Assembly (NCBI GenBank): GCA_903845935.1
Contig: CAIMZI010000109.1
Coordinates: forward strand, 1-35,688
Reading direction: 5' to 3'
Source of the DNA: an uncultured beta proteobacterium
Lineage (GTDB): Bacteria; Pseudomonadota; Gammaproteobacteria; Burkholderiales; Burkholderiaceae_C
Length of the DNA stretch: 35,688 bases
The translations under genes were made by a program, and so were the position numbers. This document shows positions 1 through 8,257 of this stretch, piece after piece. Each line of letters starts with the position of its first letter. Position 1 is the first letter of the stretch. Below the pieces are notes generated by a model. That model was not told the origin of the DNA and ran no database searches. It saw nothing but the letters and a program-made list of their open reading frames with translations.

Positions 1-1
1 C

Positions 2-691
2 ATCGCCTTTGGCGTGCCGGTGCAGTTTGATAAGGCCTATGTCGAGGGCATTACCAAGCTCTCCAGCCAGGACATCAAATACGCTGAACAACTTGGCTAC
101 CGCATCAAGCTCTTGGGCATTGCGAAGCGTCGCCCGGAAGGCATTGAGCTGCGCGTGCACCCCAGCCTGGTGCCAAGCAAGCGCCTGATTGCCAATGTCG
201 AAGGTGCCATGAATGCGGTGATGGTGCAGGGCGATGCCGTGGGCACCACGCTGTATTACGGCAAGGGGGCCGGTTCCGAGCCGACCGCCAGCGCCGTGAT
301 TGCTGACCTGGTCGACATCACCCGTTTGCACACCGCCGATTCCATGCACCGCGTGCCGCACCTGGCCTTCCAGCCCGACGCGATGAGCGACACGCCCATC
401 CTGCCCATGGCCGATGTGGTGACCAGCTACTACCTGCGCCTGCGCGTGGCCGATCAGGCTGGCGTGCTGGCCAAGGTGACCGGCATTCTGGCGGAATCCG
501 GCATCAGCATTGACGCCGTGTTGCAGCGCGAGGCCGACGAAGTCGGTGGAGCCGACGCCACGCAAACCGACCTGATCATCCTGACCCACGATTGCGTCGA
601 GGCCAAGATGAATACCGCGCTGGCCGCCATGCAGGCCCTGCCCACGGTGCTGGAGCCCATCACCCGCATCCGCAAGGAAGAACTGGCATGA
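2..691 (+). CDS. hom: Homoserine dehydrogenase, C-terminal part (5' end outside window)
   Basis: Homoserine dehydrogenase reduces aspartate semialdehyde to homoserine with NAD(P)H, the branch point to threonine and methionine in the cytoplasm. The reading frame is open from base 2, so the NAD-binding N-terminal half is missing because of the window edge. What is visible is the end of the catalytic domain (KLSSQDIKYAEQLGY, then LLGIAKR and HPSLVP) followed by an ACT domain beginning near YYLRLRVADQAGVLAKVTG, the usual site for threonine feedback control. The stop codon overlaps the thrC start as ATGA, which implies translational coupling. The family and the downstream thrC agree, so the call is firm. 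The feedback property is known for the family and not shown here. Confidence 0.95.
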   Translation: MAFGVPVQFDKAYVEGITKLSSQDIKYAEQLGYRIKLLGIAKRRPEGIELRVHPSLVPSKRLIANVEGAMNAVMVQGDAVGTTLYYGKGAGSEPTASAVIADLVDITRLHTADSMHRVPHLAFQPDAMSDTPILPMADVVTSYYLRLRVADQAGVLAKVTGILAESGISIDAVLQREADEVGGADATQTDLIILTHDCVEAKMNTALAAMQALPTVLEPITRIRKEELA

Positions 692-2127
692 ACTACCTCA
701 GCACCCGCGCTGCCGCTTCATCACTTGAGCGCAAGCGCTTTTGCGAAATCCTGCTCGAAGGCCTGGCGCCGGATGGCGGCCTGTATCTGCCCGAAAGCTA
801 TCCCCAGGTCAGCGATGCCACGCTGAGCCAATGGCGCCAGGTCTATCACCAGCAGGGCTACGCGGCCCTGGCGTTTGAGATTCTGTCGCTGTATATCGAC
901 GACATTCCGGCCGAGGATCTGCGCGCCATCTGCGCCAAGACCTACACGGCCGAGGTGTTTGGCACGGGAGAGATCGTGCCCCTGCGCCATGTGGACGAGG
1001 GCCTGTGGATCGAGGCGCTGTCGAATGGCCCGACCCTGGCCTTCAAGGACATGGCCATGCAGTTGCTGGGCAACCTGTTTGAGTACGAGCTGGCACGCCG
1101 GGGCGAAGAGCTCAACATCCTGGGCGCTACCAGCGGCGACACCGGCAGCGCGGCCGAATACGCCATGCGCGGCAAAAAGGGCGTGCGCGTTTTCATGACC
1201 AGCCCACATGGGCGCATGAGTCCGTTCCAACAGGCGCAGATGTTCAGCCTGCAGGATGCCAACATTTACAACATCGCCGTGGACGGCGTGTTTGACGACT
1301 GCCAGGACATTGTCAAGGCGGTCAGCAACGACCTGGAATTCAAGCGCAAGTACAAAATTGGCACGGTCAATTCGATCAACTGGGCGCGTCTGCTGGCCCA
1401 GGTCGTCTATTATTTCGCCGGATACATCCAGGCAACTGAAACTAATCTGCAAAAGGTTTCCTTCGCGGTTCCCAGCGGCAACTTCGGCAATGTCTGCGCC
1501 GGCCATGTGGCGCGCATGATGGGTCTGCCGATTGAAAAGTTGGTGGTGGCCACCAATGAAAACGATGTGCTCGACGAGTTCTTCCGCACCGGCGTCTACC
1601 GGGTGCGCGGCAGTGCCGACACCTTTGAGACCTCCAGTCCGTCGATGGACATCTCCAAGGCCAGCAATTTCGAGCGCTTTGTGTTCGACCTGCTGGGCCG
1701 GGACGGTACTCGCGTCAAGGCCTTGTTTGGCCAGGCCCTCAACACAGAAGGGCGCTTTGATCTGAGCGCCGATCCGCTGTTTGTGCAGGCCGCCGCTCGC
1801 TACGGATTTGTCAGCGGCAAGAGCACGCATGCAGACCGCCTGGCCACCATCCGTTCTACCTTTGAGCAGCACGGTTTTATGATCGACACGCACACGGCAG
1901 ATGCCCTGAAGGTGGCGTTGGAAAAGCGCACTCCAGACACGCCCATGATCGTTCTGGAAACTGCCTTGCCAATCAAATTTGCCGCCACCATTGTCGAAGC
2001 CCTGGGACGCGAACCCGAGCGCCCCGCGCGCTTCGAGGGCATAGAAGCCTTGCCTAAACGCGTGCAACTGATGGCGGCCGATGTCGCTCCCATCAAGGCC
2101 CTGATCGCACGCGAGTGCGGCTATTGA
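688..2127 (+). CDS. thrC: Threonine synthase
   Basis: Threonine synthase converts O-phosphohomoserine to threonine with pyridoxal phosphate, the last step of the pathway. The protein is 479 aa, normal for the long bacterial type. It starts MNYLSTRAAASSLERKRF, and an N-terminal motif GLAPDGGLYLPE follows. The PLP lysine lies in GPTLAFKDMA (about K120), and the phosphate-binding loop GATSGDTGSAAEYA is next. The frame is open upstream to 592, but the ATG at 688 overlaps the hom stop and matches the family N-terminus, so I chose it. It forms an operon with hom, and moeA follows after 22 nt. Confidence 0.96.
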   Translation: MNYLSTRAAASSLERKRFCEILLEGLAPDGGLYLPESYPQVSDATLSQWRQVYHQQGYAALAFEILSLYIDDIPAEDLRAICAKTYTAEVFGTGEIVPLRHVDEGLWIEALSNGPTLAFKDMAMQLLGNLFEYELARRGEELNILGATSGDTGSAAEYAMRGKKGVRVFMTSPHGRMSPFQQAQMFSLQDANIYNIAVDGVFDDCQDIVKAVSNDLEFKRKYKIGTVNSINWARLLAQVVYYFAGYIQATETNLQKVSFAVPSGNFGNVCAGHVARMMGLPIEKLVVATNENDVLDEFFRTGVYRVRGSADTFETSSPSMDISKASNFERFVFDLLGRDGTRVKALFGQALNTEGRFDLSADPLFVQAAARYGFVSGKSTHADRLATIRSTFEQHGFMIDTHTADALKVALEKRTPDTPMIVLETALPIKFAATIVEALGREPERPARFEGIEALPKRVQLMAADVAPIKALIARECGY

Positions 2128-2149
2128 CCCGACACTATTGACCGATTCC

Positions 2150-3394
2150 ATGCCAACACCACCTCCCCGCGTGCCGCTTTTATCCCTGGCCGAGGCGCTG
2201 GCCCAGCTGCTTGCCACTGTTCTGCCCCTGTCCGTTGTGGAAGAGCTTGCCACCTTGGACGCCGATGGCCGGGTGCTTGGAGCCGACGTGGTCTCGGCCT
2301 TGCACGTGCCACCGCAGGACAACAGCTCCATGGATGGTTATGCCGTGCGCGTGCTGGATGTGACGGCGCCTGGCGTGGAGATGCCGGTGTCGCAGCGCAT
2401 TCCTGCCGGTTCTTCCGGCGAGCCGCTGCAGCCGCAGACCGTGGCCCGCATCTTTACCGGCGCCCCGATTCCGGCCGGTGCCGATGCCGTGGTGATGCAG
2501 GAAGAGTGTGTGGCGGTGGCAGAAGGTGGCACAGCGCGGGTGCAGGTCAACGTAGTGCCCAAGCCAGGCCAATGGATTCGCCGCGCCGGTGAGGATGTGG
2601 CAAGCGGTGCCGTCGTGCTTGCCCGGGGCCAGCGTTTGGGTCCGGCAGAATTGGGTTTGGCCGCAAGCATTGGCATGGCCAGCTTGACCGTGCTGCGGCG
2701 TCCGCGCGTGGCCCTGTTTTCCACCGGAGACGAGCTGGTCATGCCGGGCACGGTGGCGCCAGAGGACATGCGTCCTGGCGCCATTTACAACTCGAATCGC
2801 TTTTTCCTGAGTAGTCTGCTGCGACGCATGGGCTGTGTGGTGACAGACTTCGGCATCGTGCCCGACCGCCTGGATGCAACTGTGAACGCCATGCGTGAGG
2901 CCAGTGCCGCCCATGACGTCATACTGACCAGCGGCGGCGTATCGGTTGGCGAGGAAGACCACATCAAGCCGGCCGTGCTGGCTCTGGGCAGCCTGGACCT
3001 CTTGCAAATCGCCATGAAACCCGGCAAGCCCTTTGCTCATGGCAAGGTGGGTTCGGCGCATTTCATCGGCCTGCCTGGCAACCCGGTATCCAGCTTTGTG
3101 ACCTTCCTGCTGCTGGTGCGCCCCTTTCTGCTACGCCTGCAGGGCGTGACCGATGTGGCACCTGTGGCGGCGAGTCTGCGTGCCGATTTCGACTGGCTGC
3201 GTGCCGACAAGCGTCAGGAATTCCTGCGCGTGCGCCGCAATGCCCAGGGCGGCCTGGACCTGTTTCCCAACCAGAGTTCCGGCGTGCTGACCTCGGCTGT
3301 CTGGGGCGATGGACTGGTGGATAACGCTATTGGGCAGACCATTCAAAAAGGGGATGCTGTGCGTTTTCTGTCCTTTGCGGAGCTGCTGGCATGA
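2150..3394 (+). CDS. moeA: Molybdopterin molybdenumtransferase MoeA
   Basis: MoeA inserts molybdate into adenylylated molybdopterin, finishing the basic molybdenum cofactor. The 414 aa length is typical. Recognisable MoeA motifs in order are SSMDGYAVR near the N-terminus, PIPAGADAVVMQEE, RPRVALFSTGDELV at the start of the MogA-like domain, LTSGGVSVGEEDH, and GLPGNPVSSFVTF; a C-terminal beta-barrel domain follows. I prefer the ATG at 2150. A TTG at 2138 in the same frame is possible. The stop overlaps the moaD start as ATGA. The gene sits 22 nt after thrC and is probably co-transcribed with it, although the two pathways are unrelated. Confidence 0.95.
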   Translation: MPTPPPRVPLLSLAEALAQLLATVLPLSVVEELATLDADGRVLGADVVSALHVPPQDNSSMDGYAVRVLDVTAPGVEMPVSQRIPAGSSGEPLQPQTVARIFTGAPIPAGADAVVMQEECVAVAEGGTARVQVNVVPKPGQWIRRAGEDVASGAVVLARGQRLGPAELGLAASIGMASLTVLRRPRVALFSTGDELVMPGTVAPEDMRPGAIYNSNRFFLSSLLRRMGCVVTDFGIVPDRLDATVNAMREASAAHDVILTSGGVSVGEEDHIKPAVLALGSLDLLQIAMKPGKPFAHGKVGSAHFIGLPGNPVSSFVTFLLLVRPFLLRLQGVTDVAPVAASLRADFDWLRADKRQEFLRVRRNAQGGLDLFPNQSSGVLTSAVWGDGLVDNAIGQTIQKGDAVRFLSFAELLA

Positions 3395-3642
3395 AGATCA
3401 CCGTGCGCTACTTTGCCTCCATCCGTGAGGCCATGGGAAAGTCCTCCGAAGCCTTGGAAACCCAGGCCGCCACGCTGGCGCAGTTGCGCGACGCGCTGAT
3501 TGCCAGACCCGATTCTGCTGGTGAAGCCTTGGCCCGTGGCCGCACCCTGCGCATGGCCTTGAACCAGGTCATGAGCGACGAATCCGCGGCGCTCACCGAC
3601 GGCTGCGAGGTCGCGTTTTTTCCACCCGTTACCGGCGGCTAA
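3391..3642 (+). CDS. moaD: Molybdopterin synthase sulfur-carrier subunit MoaD
   Basis: MoaD is a small ubiquitin-fold protein of 83 aa. As a C-terminal thiocarboxylate it donates sulfur to the dithiolene of molybdopterin within the MoaD-MoaE synthase. The sequence begins MKITVRYFASIREAMGKSSE, a standard beta-grasp start, and ends in VTGG, the Gly-Gly tail that is adenylated by MoeB. The start overlaps the moeA stop by 4 nt (ATGA), so translation is probably coupled. moaE follows after 8 nt. Confidence 0.95.
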   Translation: MKITVRYFASIREAMGKSSEALETQAATLAQLRDALIARPDSAGEALARGRTLRMALNQVMSDESAALTDGCEVAFFPPVTGG

Positions 3643-3650
3643 ACTTTGCT

Positions 3651-4136
3651 ATGACCATTCCCCGCGTTTCCATCCAGACCCAGGACTTCGATTTGTCCGA
3701 AGAGCTTGCAAGCCTGCGTGCGGGTGACATGCGGGTGGGTGCGGTCTGCAGCTTCGTTGGCACGGTGCGAGACCGCAATGGCGGTGGCAAGCCGTCCGTT
3801 CAGTCTCTGGAGCTGGAGCATTACCCCGGCATGACCGAGAAGGCTATTGAGGCCATGATTGATGAAGCCCACCGGCGCTTTGACATTTTTGGCGCGCGCG
3901 TGGTGCACCGGGTCGGCCTGCTGCAGCCGCTGGACCAGATTGTTTTGGTGGCGGTCACTTCGGCGCACCGGGGCGAGAGCTTCAAGGCCTGCGAGTTTTT
4001 GATGGACTACCTCAAAACCCAGGCGCCGTTCTGGAAGAAGGAAGCCACGCCCGAAGGAGCGCATTGGGTCGATGCACGCGTTACTGATGACGAAGCGCTG
4101 GCGCGTTGGGGCATTTCCGTGTCCAACGCCGCCTGA
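3651..4136 (+). CDS. moaE: Molybdopterin synthase catalytic subunit MoaE
   Basis: MoaE binds precursor Z (cPMP) and, with two MoaD thiocarboxylates, makes molybdopterin. The protein is 161 aa, close to the family norm. Motifs include GAVCSFVGTVRDRN, LELEHYPGMTEKAI, VVHRVGLLQPLDQIVLVAV, and the conserved HRGESFKACEFLMDYLK with FWKKE, which contains the basic active-site residues. It is the third cofactor gene in the moeA-moaD-moaE run. moaA, moaC, moeB and mog are not in the window. Confidence 0.95.
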   Translation: MTIPRVSIQTQDFDLSEELASLRAGDMRVGAVCSFVGTVRDRNGGGKPSVQSLELEHYPGMTEKAIEAMIDEAHRRFDIFGARVVHRVGLLQPLDQIVLVAVTSAHRGESFKACEFLMDYLKTQAPFWKKEATPEGAHWVDARVTDDEALARWGISVSNAA

Positions 4137-4267
4137 GGGTTCTCCGCCGTCTTCCGCCTGCTTGCGTAGGCCTCTTACCCCCGTTGCCCGCCTGCATGAA
4201 AGCAGCGGCACAGAGACAAGCCTTTGACCTGGATCAGCCAACCAAGCAGGCTTTGTGGCCCAGCGCA

Positions 4268-4295
4268 CTTGAAAATATTTCGTTTGGCCTCAAGC
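4268..4295 (+). promoter_or_regulatory. Candidate sigma-32 heat-shock promoter of clpB
   Basis: CTTGAAA at 4268-4274 is an exact match to the RpoH -35 element. After 13 nt comes CCTCAAGC at 4288-4295, a weaker match to CCCCATNT that agrees at four of eight positions. This would start transcription near 4302 and leave a leader of about 31 nt before clpB, whose Shine-Dalgarno AAGGAG is at 4320-4325. The call rests on position, the perfect -35 and the known sigma-32 control of clpB. Confidence 0.55.
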
Positions 4296-4332
4296 TGCAA
4301 AACACCAGACATCATAGTCAAAAGGAGTTTTT

Positions 4333-6933
4333 ATGCGTACTGACAAACTAACAACTAAATTTCAGGAAGCCCTGGGCGACGCCCAATCGCTGGCGCTGGG
4401 CAATGACCACGCCTATATCGAGCCGGCCCACGTGCTGGCGGCCATGCTGCGCCAGGACGATGGCCCCAAGGCCTTGCTGCAACGCGCGGGCGTCAACGTC
4501 AATGGCTTGTTGGCCGGGGCCGAGGCCGCCATCAAGAAGTTCCCGCAGGTGCAAGGCCAGGAGCAGGTGCAGGTGGGTCGCGATACGGTGAGCCTGTTGC
4601 AGGCGGCCGAAAAGGAGTCCATCAAGCGCGGCGACCAATTTGTGGAGGGCTCCTTGTTCCTGTTGGCAATGGCCGACCACAAGGGCGACATCGGTAACTT
4701 GGTGCGTGCCAACGGCCTGACCCGCAAGAGTTTGGAGTCGGCCATTGAGGCCGTGCGCGGCGGTCAAAGCGTGGACAATGCGGACGCCGAAGACCAGCGC
4801 GAGTCGCTGAAGAAATACTGCGTGGACCTTACCGAGCGCGCCCGCCTGGGTAAGCTCGACCCGGTCATCGGCCGCGACGACGAAATCCGCCGTGCCATCC
4901 AGGTGCTGCAGCGCCGCACCAAGAACAACCCGGTGCTGATCGGCGAGCCTGGCGTGGGCAAGACGGCCATCGTCGAAGGCCTGGCCCAGCGCATTGTGGA
5001 CGGCGCGGTGCCGGATTCGCTCAAGGGCAAGCGCGTGCTGTCGCTGGACATGGCCTCGCTCCTGGCGGGTGCCAAGTTCCGTGGCGAGTTCGAGGAGCGG
5101 CTGAAAAATGTGCTCAAAGACCTGGCCAAGGACGAGGGCCAGACCATCGTCTTCATCGACGAGCTACACACCATGGTCGGTGCCGGCAAGGCCGAGGGTG
5201 CCATGGACGCTGGCAATATGCTCAAGCCCGCCCTGGCGCGTGGCGAGTTGCATTGCGTGGGCGCCACCACGCTGGATGAGTATCGCAAGTACATCGAGAA
5301 GGACGCTGCGCTGGAGCGCCGCTTCCAAAAAATCCTGGTCGGTGAACCTACCGTGGAAGCCACGATTGCCATCCTGCGTGGCCTCAAAGAGCGCTATGAA
5401 ACCCACCACGGCGTGCAGATCACCGACCCGGCCATCGTGGCTGCTGCCGAGTTGTCGCAGCGCTATATCACCGACCGCTTTTTGCCGGACAAGGCGATTG
5501 ACCTGATCGACGAGGCCGCCAGCAAGATCAAGATCGAGCTGGACTCCAAGCCCGAGGTGATGGACAAGAAGGATAGGCGTCTGATCCAGTTGCAGATCGA
5601 ACGCGAAGCCGTCAAGCGCGAGAAGGACGAGGCCTCGCAAAAGCGGCTGGAGCTGATCAACGAAGAGATTCAATCGCTGCAAAAGGAAATTGCCGATTTG
5701 GACGAATTGTGGAAGGCCGAGAAGGCGCAGGCGCAAGGCTCCAAGACCATCATGCAGGAGGTGGAAAAGCTGCGTTTCCAGATCAAGGAGCTCACCGACA
5801 AGGGCGACTTCAACAAGGCCGGCGAACTGCAATACGGCAAGCTGCCCGAGCTGGAAAAGCGTCTCAAGGACGCACAGGACCAGGAAGCCGGCAAGGCCCA
5901 ATCGGCCAAGGACGGAGGACGCGCGCAACTGTTGCGCACCATGGTGGGGGCCGAGGAAATTGCCGAGGTGGTGAGCCGCGCCACCGGCATTCCGGTGTCC
6001 AAGATGCTGCAGGGCGAACGCGACAAGCTGTTGCAGATGGAGACCAAGCTGCACGACCGCGTGGTCGGGCAAGAAGAGGCGATTGGCGCGATTGCCAACG
6101 CCATTCGCCGCTCGCGCTCCGGCCTGTCAGACCCGAACCGCCCCACCGGCTCCTTTCTGTTCCTGGGCCCGACGGGCGTTGGCAAGACCGAGCTGTGCAA
6201 GGCCCTCGCCGGTTTCCTGTTTGACAGCGAAGACCATTTGATCCGCATCGACATGAGCGAGTTCATGGAAAAGCATTCCGTGGCCCGCCTGATAGGCGCG
6301 CCTCCGGGCTATGTGGGTTATGAAGAGGGCGGCTACCTGACCGAGGCCGTGCGCCGCAACCCCTATAGCGTGCTGCTGCTCGACGAGGTGGAAAAGGCCC
6401 ACCCGGATGTGTTCAACGTGCTGTTGCAGGTGCTGGACGACGGCCGCTTGACCGACGGCCAGGGCCGCACCGTGGACTTCAAAAACACCGTCATTGTGAT
6501 GACCAGCAACATCGGCTCGCATCTGATCCAGAGCATGGTGGGCCAGGACGCGGACGACATCAAGGAAGCCGTCACCGGCGAGCTGAAGAACCACTTCCGT
6601 CCCGAGTTCCTGAACCGGATCGACGAGATTGTGGTGTTCCACGCGCTGGATGCGGCCCACATTGCCTCTATTGCCAAAATCCAGTTGGCCGTGCTGTTGG
6701 CGCGCCTGGCCAAGATGGATCTGACGCTGGAGGTGTCGGAGGCGGCCGTGGCCGAACTCGCCAAGGTCGGCTTTGATCCGGTGTATGGCGCGCGGCCCCT
6801 GAAGCGTGCGATCCAACAGCGCATAGAAAATCCGCTCTCCAAGCTCTTGCTGGAAGGCAAGTTCTTGCCGAAGTCCACGATCCACGTCGGAGTGGATCCG
6901 ATCCAGACGCCGGGGCAGTTCAGCTTCAGCTAA
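4333..6933 (+). CDS. clpB: Protein disaggregase ClpB (Hsp100)
   Basis: ClpB is a hexameric AAA+ machine that works with DnaK to pull polypeptides out of aggregates. The 866 aa length fits. The order is an N domain (to about residue 145), NBD1 with Walker A GEPGVGKT (K210) and Walker B FIDELHTM, a coiled-coil middle domain rich in Glu/Lys/Gln (about 400-525), then NBD2 with Walker A GPTGVGKT (K618) and Walker [10 protein letters not shown], and a C-terminal domain with [16 protein letters not shown]. The start ATG has AAGGAG seven bases upstream. The gene stands alone behind a heat-shock-like promoter and is the most certain call here. Confidence 0.98.
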   Translation: MRTDKLTTKFQEALGDAQSLALGNDHAYIEPAHVLAAMLRQDDGPKALLQRAGVNVNGLLAGAEAAIKKFPQVQGQEQVQVGRDTVSLLQAAEKESIKRGDQFVEGSLFLLAMADHKGDIGNLVRANGLTRKSLESAIEAVRGGQSVDNADAEDQRESLKKYCVDLTERARLGKLDPVIGRDDEIRRAIQVLQRRTKNNPVLIGEPGVGKTAIVEGLAQRIVDGAVPDSLKGKRVLSLDMASLLAGAKFRGEFEERLKNVLKDLAKDEGQTIVFIDELHTMVGAGKAEGAMDAGNMLKPALARGELHCVGATTLDEYRKYIEKDAALERRFQKILVGEPTVEATIAILRGLKERYETHHGVQITDPAIVAAAELSQRYITDRFLPDKAIDLIDEAASKIKIELDSKPEVMDKKDRRLIQLQIEREAVKREKDEASQKRLELINEEIQSLQKEIADLDELWKAEKAQAQGSKTIMQEVEKLRFQIKELTDKGDFNKAGELQYGKLPELEKRLKDAQDQEAGKAQSAKDGGRAQLLRTMVGAEEIAEVVSRATGIPVSKMLQGERDKLLQMETKLHDRVVGQEEAIGAIANAIRRSRSGLSDPNRPTGSFLFLGPTGVGKTELCKALAGFLFDSEDHLIRIDMSEFMEKHSVARLIGAPPGYVGYEEGGYLTEAVRRNPYSVLLLDEVEKAHPDVFNVLLQVLDDGRLTDGQGRTVDFKNTVIVMTSNIGSHLIQSMVGQDADDIKEAVTGELKNHFRPEFLNRIDEIVVFHALDAAHIASIAKIQLAVLLARLAKMDLTLEVSEAAVAELAKVGFDPVYGARPLKRAIQQRIENPLSKLLLEGKFLPKSTIHVGVDPIQTPGQFSFS

Positions 6934-6981
6934 GTAGCGCAGCGCGGGACGGGGAATAGTGCGGCCACGTAAGATGGCTGC

Positions 6982-8205
6982 ATGACCTCTGCCGCCGCTG
7001 CCACTTTCCCACCCCCCATCGTTCCCCTGCGCCAAGATGCCGGCATCGTCGGCTTGGTCGGGCTGGCGCACGCCAGCTCGCACTTTAGCCACCTGATTCT
7101 GCCGCTGATGTTTCCGGTGTTCATCAAGGAGTTTGGCTTCAGCTACTCCGAGCTGGGCCTGTTGATGAGCGTGTTCTTCGTGGTCTCTGGTGTCGGTCAG
7201 GCCTGTGCCGGCTTTGTGGTGGATCGGCTGGGTGCGCGGCCCCTGCTGTTTGCGGCCATTGCCATCCTCGTGTTGACCTGTGTTTGCGCATCCATGGCCA
7301 CCGGTTATACCGGCTTGATGCTGGTGGCGGCGCTGGCTGGCCTGGGCAATGCCAGCTTTCACCCGGTGGACTTCACCATTCTGAATCAGCGTGTTTCTGC
7401 GCCACGTCTGGGTTATGCCTTCAGTGCCCACGGCCTGACCGGCAATCTGGGTTGGGCGGCGGCACCGCTCTTTATGGCCGGCATGAGCGCAGGCTTTGGC
7501 TGGCGCAATGCCTATCTGGCTGCCGCCGTTCTGTATGCGTTGATCCTGGCTTTGCTGGTCGTCCATCGTGCCAAGCTCAGCACCCACCACAAGGCGCATG
7601 ATGTGGGCTTGCATGGCCCGGCTGAACACAGCCTGGCCTTTATGAAGCTGCCAGTGGTCTGGTGGTGCTTTGCCTTCTTTTTACTCTCCACCATGACCCT
7701 GGCCGTGGTGCAAAACTTCTCGGTCTCGATTCTCAAGGCGATGCAGGGTGTGAGTTTTGAGGCGGCCACACTGACCATCACCTTTTACATGTTGGCCGGT
7801 GCCGTGGGCATGTTCATCGGTGGTTTTGTGGCGGCGCGCATGCTCAATAGCGACCGCGTGGTGGCCGTTTGCATGGCGGCAGGTGCGCTGCTGTTTGCGC
7901 TGTGCGGCACCGGTTGGCTGGGTGCCAATGCCACCATGGTGATTCTGGCCTGCACCGGTTTTGCCATCGGCATTGGCGGGCCATCGCGCGACCTGATGAT
8001 CAAGAAGGCCACGCCCAAGGGCGCAACCGGACGTGTCTATGGCCTGGTCTACTCCGGGCTGGATACCGGCTTTGCACTGTCCCCTTTGTTGTTTGGGCCG
8101 CTGATGGACCGTGGTCAATATGGTGCAACCCTCCTGGGTGCGGCAGCGGTGCTGATGCTGAGCGTGGTCGCGGCCCTGGGAGTGGGTCAGAGAACCAGGC
8201 CTTAG
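6982..8205 (+). CDS. MFS transporter, Fsr (fosmidomycin resistance)-like
   Basis: This is a 407 aa integral membrane protein with about twelve hydrophobic segments, as in the major facilitator superfamily. The first repeat carries a loop of MFS type (VVDRLGARPL between TM2 and TM3). The stretch AGLGNASFHPVDFTILN followed by GYAFSAHGLTGNLGWA resembles the Fsr-type drug/proton antiporter subgroup. The substrate cannot be read from sequence. The gene lies 48 nt after clpB without a clear terminator between them, so read-through from clpB is possible. The next gene, a sensor kinase, begins 52 nt downstream. Confidence 0.85.
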   Translation: MTSAAAATFPPPIVPLRQDAGIVGLVGLAHASSHFSHLILPLMFPVFIKEFGFSYSELGLLMSVFFVVSGVGQACAGFVVDRLGARPLLFAAIAILVLTCVCASMATGYTGLMLVAALAGLGNASFHPVDFTILNQRVSAPRLGYAFSAHGLTGNLGWAAAPLFMAGMSAGFGWRNAYLAAAVLYALILALLVVHRAKLSTHHKAHDVGLHGPAEHSLAFMKLPVVWWCFAFFLLSTMTLAVVQNFSVSILKAMQGVSFEAATLTITFYMLAGAVGMFIGGFVAARMLNSDRVVAVCMAAGALLFALCGTGWLGANATMVILACTGFAIGIGGPSRDLMIKKATPKGATGRVYGLVYSGLDTGFALSPLLFGPLMDRGQYGATLLGAAAVLMLSVVAALGVGQRTRP

Positions 8206-8257
8206 CGGTGTTCAGCTCTTGGGCTTAGGCCTTGGAACTCAGGCCGTAGAATCCGGC

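Noticed and set aside
721..2331. Long minus-strand open frame opposite thrC and the moeA start
   Set aside because: It has no recognisable motif and is an antisense by-product of GC-rich codon use opposite a clear gene.
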